A DNA stretch of 18,234 bases from Ichthyophonus hoferi. Lineage: Eukaryota > Opisthokonta > Ichthyosporea > Ichthyophonida > Ichthyophonidae. The stretch lies in contig NAOQ01000760.1 in assembly GCA_002751075.1 (NCBI GenBank), positions 1 through 18,234 of the forward strand, in the 5' to 3' direction. The notes below the pieces were generated by a model. The model did no database searches, was not told the DNA's origin, and saw only the letters and a program-made list of their open reading frames with translations. Shown here piece after piece: positions 10,017 through 18,234 of the stretch (positions are counted from its first letter, which is position 1; each line of letters opens with the position of its first letter). A program made the translations under genes and the position numbers.

Positions 10017-11160
10017 GATGGCATCTTGAGGACTTAGCATTCGTTAAATCCTGGCGCTTCTCGATTAAATAACATTAACTAAATGGTAATAATATTATAA
10101 TTTCAGTCAACTATGCCATGCTAAAAGTTGTTCTTGTTTATACCACTGCAGTTTTTAAGCTTCAGTCCAAAGTAGCACATAGTTTGTTAAAGTAATTAGC
10201 AACAACCCTTTCAGAACTATAAGATTTTTCATATAAATAAGACTCTAATTCTTATTAGTATTAATTATAGATGGCATAGAAAAGGCCCTGCAGAGTACAC
10301 ATGAGATGAGCTCTTAAAATAGATCAATAAAAAATGCCGGCATACTATGGTTGTTTAAAATCCAAAATGGAAACCACAAAGGGTAAACGAAATTACGTCA
10401 CATTGGAGGTTCTTTTGAATCAATTAAAAAGAGTAAAACTGTGACTATCATAAAAACGTTTTATGCTATTAAAATTGATTGAATTGTATTGTGCAAGTAG
10501 AATGAGGAAAGGTTCGATCTAATTGGGACAATATGCAAGATTTGCTGAAAAAACAAATTGTAGTTTGATTTAATCCTGTAGGGATGGATCTACTAGCGAA
10601 TAATCTATAAAATCTAGGTAAGTCTATATATATCAGGACGATTGGCTCGCGATGGTGGCTCTTAGCCGATAACATTATTAGTCTCAGGTAAAATCTAAGT
10701 TGTTAGGGATCCTAGTGTGCTGCGGATGGGTAGGCAGTAGTGATGATAATAACACTAAGGGACCGCAGAGATTGGGGAGGTAATCAGCCCAGCCCATTCC
10801 TTTTCTCTTGTTATTATAGTATTTATGGTCTCAATAAATATAAGGACAACCATTTCAATAGGCGGAATAAACATTGTTCTAGGACGAGTCGAGAAAGGTA
10901 ATCGGGGAGATAGTGGCAACATCTACACAACACGCGAAAATTGCAATGCAAGTTATTAATATTATTAATGAATTAATTAAATAATAATTAGGATACATAA
11001 AAATCCAGGATGGATAAGATAGATGACCAGGTGAATGCTATTAAAGAGATGGACCATTTATAGCATAATCTGTAGGCATAATAAAGCCTTTGATTATAGT
11101 GCTGCCCAACAGTATAAAGTGACAAAACATATACTTAAGCTAGGCAATTAATAGGAACCA

Positions 11161-11166
11161 TTTATT
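11161..11166 (-). terminator. candidate poly(A) signal for YKT6
   Basis: TTTATT on the plus strand reads AATAAA on the minus strand, about 330 bases beyond the YKT6 stop codon. It was chosen only by position and sequence. Confidence 0.25.
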
Positions 11167-11492
11167 AAATTATATAGGCTGCACTTAAGGAATAGATTAG
11201 AGGTCGATTCTAAGAGAGCAGGTAAATTTCAAAAGATAATGTTATGCCCTTGATTGTCGTCATGGAAACCAATCTCTATCCATCTCGGACAATAAAACAG
11301 ATACGTGAATGGCCCGCCTTCTAAAAAACTGACGCCGTGGAAACACAGCATATATACCCAAGAGATATATTATGAGCATTATAATGTATGTGCAGCAAAT
11401 AAAACTGCTGATGCCTGTCACTACCACTTCTACCTCTCCTACAAAAAAAAAATAGTCTTCCCACTTAAAAGCTTATCTCACAGAGAACATAT

Positions 11493-14400
11493 TTACATGA
11501 AGGTGCAACACGCATTAGTTTGTTTGGCGGTCTTGTAAAATGTCTTTGACTGGCGGGATAGATCTTCACTCTTATCAACCAAACTATCCAGTTTCTCTCC
11601 CCTCTCAAGCATATCCTCAATGGTTTTATGCTGCAAGTACATGATATATATGTTAGAATACTTTTGCCTGGATGCTTTACATTTCTATTTGTATTTGTAT
11701 TTGGTCATGGTTGAGGGTTTAGTGGTTCCCACAAGGACATACATTTGGTTATTCATTTCATATAAGTATGTGCACATGTACATGTATCCACGCAAATGCA
11801 ATCGCAGCACATGAAAGTCATTATATTTCCATACAATATATTTATTTTCTTAAATCTTCTTATGTCCTGGTTAACAAAACATCAAAGCCATAATTTCTGA
11901 AAAGAGATAGATCATAGCAACTATTAAATGTGACAGATGTCATTTTCCCAAGCACCCTTATAACCCAGAGCTCAATTAATGGTCTCGTGTCAGCGGAAAA
12001 ATATATATTTGTATCAAGCAAGCCATATACACAGAAAAAAAAAGTATAATGCAATACAAGATAAGACAGTACAGTGCTTCACACTAACCCAGTTTTAACA
12101 AAAGCACCTCTACACTTATAGACATAGAAAGTGCATGTCCCTGCCATCCATAAGCAATAACAGGCACCTATGCATACTGTTCTTTATCTAGAAAACATCA
12201 ATGAACACAGGTGTTCTGTTGCACGGATATAATAGTATCTACCTACATGCATAGATTGTTGTACTACGTCAACATATTTGTGTGTACATTAGTTTATCCT
12301 GTGTTCTTTGTACTCGTTATACAAGGCGAATAAAATATATACATATATACATATCAGAATATTCATACACAAACAGAAAAACGTAGATACACATACAAAT
12401 ACATATATAAACGCAAACAAACACAAATCCACACACATATACATACCAAGATAACCTTTGTCTCATCTAAATCCTTTTGGATCTTCATAAGTTTGTCCGC
12501 CTCATGTGGATTCTGATACTTTATTATATGCTCTTCTAGCTCGGGCATAGGTGTGTCTGTGATGTCATGCACATTTCATTAGTTCTAAATTAATATTAGG
12601 TTGCTAATTAGTCTACATATGGTATACTATACCCTATGAGTATAAAGGCTGTGATATTACCGCCACATATGCAACATAGACAAAGTAACTACAATTATAA
12701 TTATCTAATTAATTAATTCGGGGGTCTGAGGTATTCTATATATAAAATGTTATATTTAGAAAGTATAGCAAGGCTATATCTGAGACAGATTGGGGACTCT
12801 GGATTTCATAGTGATAGTGAATAAAGGTTACAGTTTTTATCCTAAATTCTCTATTTGCAACAGTCGATTGCCACCCTAAATATGGGTGAAAAAATTATTA
12901 CACAGACTGAAAATGACACATTTATCCCGATTGTCCTTGGTAATATACATCCAATCATCTCTTCCCCTCTCTTATCCTTATCTACCACATCTTACCTACT
13001 CTAACTTCGTATATCTAAAACTAACTCTATTCGTTCCTTTCTATTCTATAAGCTCCCACATGTATTAATATATTCACGCAAAGGGTTAATAAATCATTAA
13101 TTAGCATAAATTTATATTCTTATTGACTCATATAAAAATAAAGCATTTCATCACATTCACACATTCCGGTATAATAAATGAACCATAGCATACATAGACA
13201 TATACACATATATATACACATTCTTACTAGCCCATATAATAATACAATATTCAAAGACCTAACATCAGCCTTTCTTAATGTTGGTTCTCCTTCTATTTTT
13301 ACCCTAACATTCAGAATACACCTTTACTCGCAGGTAACCTATCATTTACGCAAATGTTGTATCAATATATACATATATACATACAGTATACTTCAAGGTT
13401 CAAATGTACACATCTAAACGTATAAGCATATTTAGCGGATTAAATGTTTATTAATGCGTAAATGTCTATGTATTTATTTAAAAGCATATTAGTCGTTAGC
13501 ATATTTTTATTTATATTGAAAAATATGAGATTAACTGGCTAGTGAGTATGCATACGTATGTATATGATAATGATTCAATAAAAGTTAATGTAAAACGTGT
13601 GTGCATGTATCCTTGTGATGTATAAAGGGAGGTTATAAAAGCAATCCAGTTGGATGGGAGAGAATGATTGGATAAGGAGAGATGTGAACGAGAAAGTAAG
13701 ATAGGAAAGGAAGAGAGGGAGAGGAAGAGGAACGGAATTATAAGAGAGAGAGTTAGAGTATGTGGCATAAAGGAAAACCAGAAGGGAAAACCAAAATAAA
13801 GTTTCACTATTTCTATATTAATCTTAATAATAAAGGGAGGTTAAGATGTTAGGGTATAAAAACGTCCCTAGATTATGGTGGAAAAATAGGTGGATAGCTA
13901 GATGTGTTGGCTGATAACAGGACCAGTTGGCCTTATAAGGATAAGCAATCCATATATAGAGCTATATACGCACCAATCTCTTTTGCAATGGACCACACTG
14001 TCTTTGGGTACTTGGTGCAGAATTCATCTTGTAACTTTAGGATAAATTTTGTGTGAGTTATTATTATGGGCATAAGGGGATATGTAACTTTATTTATTTA
14101 AATCATGTCTAGAGGTATATGTGCCCATATATATAATGATAATCAAATTGTGCGGATGTAAGCATTAATCACATGATATGGTGAGTATTAGTGTATTTAG
14201 CCTGACTAAAATATTGTAGTAGTATTTCTACATATTCGCGCTAAAGTAGAGCCAAGTTTACATTAAAAAAATGTGTAGGTATATGTATACGTGAGAATGA
14301 AGGTGTATGGAGTATATATATTGATATAACTTCACATGTCAAAGCAATACATATTATATTAAGTTATTATCCCTTGTTTACTAAAGCTTTTTATAACTAT

Positions 14401-15981
14401 ATTTTTATTGTAAAGTGTGCGTGTGCAGAAAGACAGATAGGAGGGTATCGGAATATACCAAAATCAGTATATACATATGCGCGCATAAACACATAAGTAT
14501 AGTGTATAGGTGTGCGTAAACACATACACAAGTATAGTGATTACAGTAGAATACAGGCTTAACAGCATACACAAGATGCCTTACCGAGCTAATAAGGGTA
14601 AAGGCTACACGGGCGGGGTACTCAGCGTCACTAACCACACAACTAGCCAGGCCATCCGATCTTACAAAGCAGTGGCAGGCATATTCTGAGGACCATCTCT
14701 ATCATTTAAACATTCCATTTCTATTCGTTAACCCCATATAGCTAAAATCACGTCCCTTTATTGACTCCAGTCTAGGGTAGGTGCATGATGTACACACTAG
14801 TTATACCATCCAATAGGAGATTATTATTATTATTTATGTGTAATTTACTCCTACAGTTACACTCGTGTGCACCTGCTTTATGAAGCTCTTTATATAAACA
14901 TACGAGAAGAGATAGTGATATGGTTGGAGATGTTATTCTTGAATACGTTGCTGACAGGTTATTCAAAAACAAAAAATAGATATCTGAACAGGAGAAAGTA
15001 TACATATATAATACATATATATATATGAGTCTATGTATACAAGACCATACCTTGTTCGGTAACAGTGCTACGTGTACATAACTGTGTGCGTCCTGTGACA
15101 GTTTTCATAAAGAACTGAATAAATTCTTTTACGCTGTAACCCGTCCCAACCCAGGTCACTTACACGCACTACCAGTCGACACATTCAGTAGGGTATACTT
15201 TATACTACCTTACCATACCCATGACTTACTCTTACCTATACAAAATCATTTTCTTTTAGAAAAAAAGACGTTAAAAAAAGCGGCACTAAAAAATAAAATG
15301 ATATTTTTATTATTAGGAAACATACCAAACTGGTACAGAACAGTAAAAACACATATATACCAATCACAATGTCTCCTTATGAAACTATTTAAATCCTTCC
15401 TCTCCCATAATCCCCATACCAACTATACAACCCAATAGCACTATCCTCTCCCCTGGAAGACCAACAAGATCTGTATGCTTGATTTTAACAGGAAAGAAAC
15501 CTGATTGACTTTATCGGTGATAACTTAACTAAACCAGTAGGGACAGACGAGTAGGAATAACTCGGGACTAGTTAAAAATAAAACAATAAAAAACTTCCCT
15601 ATTCTATAAAGAAAGTTAAAAAATAGGAGACCTTCGCTACAACTATTGTCTACATATGTGTGTGTAGACGCGTCAACCGATAGTCGAAGAATATGCCTAA
15701 AGAATAGCAAGAAGGCAAAGAAGAATAAAAAGTCCAGCACAACATCCATACCGTCCGGAAAAGCCAATAAACTATCAATATATAACTCTAGACTACTATT
15801 TTCAGAAACAATTGATAGAATAAGTGCAAATAAATCTAGTTTATTTACACTTCTCAATGATCGTAACACTAACATACCTTCCCCTTTGAAAAAACCCAAA
15901 GTTACTAACATCAATAGCTGACGATAGCAATACACCTTCCTTATCTGACTTCCTCAAAATAGCTAGCGCAAAAACCTTCAT
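11493..15981 (-). CDS. YKT6: YKT6, longin-domain R-SNARE
   Basis: Exons in transcript order: 15981-15878, 15133-15051, 14685-14585, 14034-13974, 12556-12447, 11630-11493. Introns are GT-AG with phases 2, 1, 0, 1, 0; the total is 597 bases, giving 198 residues plus TAA, exactly the usual family length. YKT6 is a lipid-anchored SNARE used in ER-Golgi, endosomal, vacuolar and autophagosomal fusion. The longin domain (about 1-125) starts [11 protein letters not shown] and includes [13 protein letters not shown] and [11 protein letters not shown]. The SNARE motif follows [14 protein letters not shown] and has the central-layer Arg163 in [10 protein letters not shown]. The protein ends TNACCTFM: C194 fits the palmitoylated Cys and C195-T-F-M is a CAAX box suited to farnesylation. 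There is no transmembrane segment, as expected. The start ATG (15981) has AAAATG context and gives the normal N-terminus. It is convergent with the cyclophilin gene. Nothing appears broken. Confidence 0.95.
12310..12446. repeat. low-complexity ACATATA/ACACAAA tract in YKT6 intron 5
   Basis: Irregular runs of ATACATAT and ACACAAAC-like units abut the exon 5 donor side of the 816-base intron. This simple sequence explains an apparent minus-strand reading frame continuing past the exon; it has no coding meaning beyond 12447. Confidence 0.6.
13655..13758. repeat. polypurine tract in YKT6 intron 4
   Basis: About 100 bases on the plus strand are nearly all A and G (for example GGAAGAGAGGGAGAGG), so the YKT6 transcript is pyrimidine-rich here. 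It lies inside the longest intron of the gene (12557-13973, 1417 bases). An oppositely biased, C/T-rich patch lies at about 12950-13050 in the same intron and shares the word ATCCAATCAT with the complement of this tract. The 98-codon minus-strand open frame over it is a by-product of the bias. Confidence 0.7.
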
Positions 15982-16589
15982 TTTCAATCCCTTTAAATCT
16001 CGTTATGTCCACAAAAAGCTATATATACTATGCACTATGCAGCTACTACTTTGCATGTAAATATGCTATTGAGCAATATATAAAGGTTTGTTCTTGCCGC
16101 CCATGGATATAAAAACCGTTCCTTTTCAAACTTGGTAAAATATCTAAATAATAATTGTTTTTACAAAGGTTTTCTTGAAAATTTAAATAATTTCATTTTT
16201 GTAGCTATTATCTCTGAAAATTGGCAGCATAACTATGAGGTAATTGTCGAAAGCTAATAAATTAACTTTAAAACCCAATAAAGATTTTATTTTCAGAATA
16301 CAAGTTTCCAAGCACGTCTTAACCGATATCTTATATCGCTTTTTTATTGGCTATGATTATTTGATTAAAATAGTATTGGGAAAGTAATAAGGTGATTGAT
16401 TGCCTTATTCGGCTCACATAAATAAATCAAACTCCAATTAATTAAAACCAGATGAATATAACCAATGAAATAGCGCAGTTCTTTATAATGATATTCACTA
16501 TTTTGAAATGAGTATATCGCATATCATATGCATTTATGAGAATATGAATAATTAACGTTAATATGAGAAAAATTTCCTGTTAGATATTA

Positions 16590-17400
16590 TTATTTCTGTC
16601 TTCTTGATTCTATTCCAAAGTAAGCAGACCCTCCGGTTAGCCGGCGTTGTTGTTCTCTTAGCCTGCTACCAAAGCCTCCTCCAATAGGCCCTCATGCTGC
16701 TCCACAATAAAAAATAACAAAATGTACTGTACCTTAATAATATATAAAGCTTTCAAAAAAAAACATCAACTACAAGAATCTCATTTTGTTTACAAATTAA
16801 ATGTGATGTTAGAGAGATGTAATCTTGTATTCCGGTCAATTGGAATGCACAGCGATCATTTCTTAAGTAACATTGGCTAACAAATAGAGTAATCGTAGAG
16901 ATTTAGATTGGCTCTAAAGAAGATTTTGGGATCAGGCTCATGCAGTGAAATACAGATGAAGTGCTGGAACTTAAATGTAGTATCTGTTCCAATAATCCCT
17001 ATAATTCTACTGCTAGCTTACTATATATGTTAAGGAATATAGACATTTGTGGTGGTTCTATTGATTTTGTTACCATGCTCGGGGGCTCCAATAGATTTAG
17101 GTATAACAATAGTTGCTCTTGCCGGCATAGCAATGATAATAGGTAGCTGATGAGATCTGTCCTCTAGATTCGGTTGAGGCTCTATAGAATGCGTGTACGC
17201 AGACTCGTTACTTAATTTCCTCATTAATGTAAGTTCCCACATACATACTATGTATAAACGAATCAATTTACCTGGTTGAGAACGTTTTTCACGTTCTTCA
17301 ATCAACTTATGTCGGACCAATCATTTCATGATCCGCTTGTATCAGAACTTTTGCCGAATTACGGGTTCATTCGGAGTTAACAACGGTCTTGCAATAAGGA
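16590..17400. other. GC-richer, coding-like but unresolved patches
   Basis: Two patches (about 16590-16700 and 17040-17400) are less AT-rich than their surroundings and have several protein-like frames. On the minus strand, 16691 down to a TAA at 16590-16592 reads GPIGGGFGSRLREQQRR and related sequence. The minus strand also has a 96-codon frame at 17320-17030 (TTG start) that includes LIEEREKRSQPG. On the plus strand, 17260-17377 reads LRTFFTFFNQLMSDQSF and ends at a TAA. The competing frames on both strands cannot all be real, and I recognise no family. Candidates are short exons of an unknown gene, an organelle-derived insert, or a decayed gene. Confidence 0.2.
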
Positions 17401-18102
17401 ATAAAAATTGTATCTGTAAAATAAAATTTCTGTTGTTTCCGTGTGCATAAGCTTATGAAAAAACTGTCGCGTACAGTACAACGCATAATTCTATTATATA
17501 TATATATATCGTTGATACATTATTTTATATAATAATGCATGCATACACCTACCTTCCACTCCTGCATATCATGGACAACCAGTTTGTGCGGCGTTTCATG
17601 GAATTACTTTTAGCATATGTTTTTTTAACGTTTTTTGTTTGCAAGAAGCTGTTTATTTGTTTTGAACTTTAAACAAAATAGTTAGGCCTGTGGTGCATAC
17701 AAAATTAGAAAATATTATTTAAAGGTTCTTTAAGCTCAAATAAAACAATTGAATAAATTCATTTGCCTGTAAACCAAACCATACATATATAAGAAAAAAT
17801 AAACACATCATATTAACAAATTTTATTGATTGTGGAAAATTAAAAAATCATTTATTACTTCGTCGTTGTTACTCTTAGTTTTCAGGCAATAAGAAGTATA
17901 TTTTGTAAATGTTATATATTATAACCCCTGGTTAGGATCATGTATCATGTTTGAATTCAACACTAACGTTATCAGCAAGCTCATCCAGAGGAGTATTTAT
18001 GTACAAGGATAAAAAAAATTAAAAGATGCAAACCTAAAATTAAAGTTGTCAGGGAAAAAAGCTATAGACAAATAAAAGCTATCAAGAAAAGCACAGTTTT
18101 AG

Positions 18103-18234
18103 TGGTATACTAAGAAGAATGGATTTCGATTCCCATATATATTTGCTGACTCAAAAGAAAATGTGCCAATAGGGGGTGCATGCAATGAATTTCTATTCCT
18201 TGGCGTGCAGATGCTGCAATATGTAATGTCCTAA
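18103..18234 (+). other. possible terminal exon at the window edge
   Basis: An AG at 18101-18102 after CACAGTTTT is followed by 43 open codons and a TAA in the last three bases. The translation includes KKNGFRFPYIFADSKENVP and is protein-like, but the opposite strand is equally open over the same span. No upstream partner exon or family was identified. Confidence 0.2.

Larger units (their letters stand above)
9565..11492. other. intergenic region between convergent genes
   Basis: This 1.9 kb stretch holds the 3' untranslated ends of the cyclophilin gene (plus strand) and YKT6 (minus strand). Candidate poly(A) signals lie at 9828-9843 for the plus strand and, less surely, at 11161-11166 for the minus strand. 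A slightly GC-richer patch at about 10700-10910 has a 45-codon open frame on the minus strand but no recognisable product. No RNA gene or mobile element was identified. Confidence 0.6.
15982..18234. other. upstream side of YKT6 and right flank
   Basis: AT-rich DNA 5' of YKT6, presumably including its promoter; TATA-like words (for example around 16020-16030 and 16078-16083) are too common here to single out. It contains a TA microsatellite near 17497-17509. Coding-like patches at 16590-17400 and 18103-18234 are listed separately. No other gene was recognised. Confidence 0.5.

Noticed and set aside
10700-10910. GC-richer patch considered as an RNA gene
   Set aside because: No match to remembered snRNA or tRNA box sequences, and no clear stem structure was seen by eye.
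12363-12446. Continuation of the YKT6 exon 5 frame past 12447
   Set aside because: A GTATGT donor lies at 12446-12441, and the frame beyond it is low-complexity V/C/Y/L; the SNARE motif resumes at 11630.
13511-13807. 98-codon minus-strand open frame
   Set aside because: Produced by the polypurine/polypyrimidine tract inside YKT6 intron 4; the translation is low-complexity Ser/Leu/Phe.
15221-15250. Minus-strand ATG followed by three codons and a GTAAGA donor that could serve as a tiny YKT6 first exon
   Set aside because: It would leave out about 30 residues of the longin domain. The exon at 15878-15981 supplies the full conserved N-terminus and the exact family length.
15610-15921. Lysine-rich plus-strand open frame that looks like a nuclear protein tail
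   Set aside because: It is antisense to YKT6 exon 1 and intron 1, and no partner exon or family was recognised.
15525-15935. 136-codon minus-strand open frame beside YKT6 exon 1
   Set aside because: It partly overlaps YKT6 exon 1 in the wrong frame and the rest is YKT6 intron 1; the true exon frame gives the conserved longin N-terminus.
18103-18160. tRNA-like pieces (D-arm-like TAGTGGTATAC and T-loop-like TTCGATTCC)
   Set aside because: They are too close together to hold an anticodon arm, and no acceptor stem pairs.

Overview
The window is a piece of an AT-rich, intron-rich nuclear eukaryotic genome. Coding signal appears only as short exons separated by GT-AG introns of about 200-1400 bases. 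The exons join in phase into two complete, recognisable eukaryotic genes. There is no bacterial or viral organisation. The sequence suggests a unicellular eukaryote with fairly long introns. I cannot place it more precisely; an ichthyosporean-like or other protist genome is only a guess.

Region by region. 1-3488 is mostly non-coding AT-rich DNA with two weak coding-like islands (about 1238-1580 on the minus strand, 2313-2500 on the plus strand) that I cannot resolve into genes. 3489-9564 (+) is a 13-exon gene whose exons join in one frame of 379 codons. It encodes a 378-residue protein with two complete cyclophilin (peptidyl-prolyl isomerase) domains in tandem. 9565-11492 is the shared 3' intergenic region between convergent genes. 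11493-15981 (-) is a complete six-exon YKT6 gene, a 198-residue R-SNARE with longin domain, SNARE motif and a C-terminal CCTFM prenylation signal. 15982-18234 is the upstream side of YKT6, AT-rich, with unresolved coding-like patches near 16590-17400 and at the right edge.

The main observation is the tandem cyclophilin. The two domains align without gaps over 168 residues (about 73% identical by hand count) and share four intron positions and phases. They have diverged at known functional sites: domain 1 has His where cyclophilin A has the cyclosporin-contacting Trp, while domain 2 keeps Trp; domain 1 keeps the C40/C168 pair of divergent-loop cyclophilins, while domain 2 has Ser in place of the second Cys. 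The intron at the junction (6514-6763) is open in frame at both ends, so its retention could yield two separate cyclophilins and its splicing a fusion. A 21-base symmetric microexon carries part of the domain 1 active site.

The two genes are arranged tail to tail and have no evident functional link: one is a protein-folding enzyme, the other a membrane-fusion SNARE.
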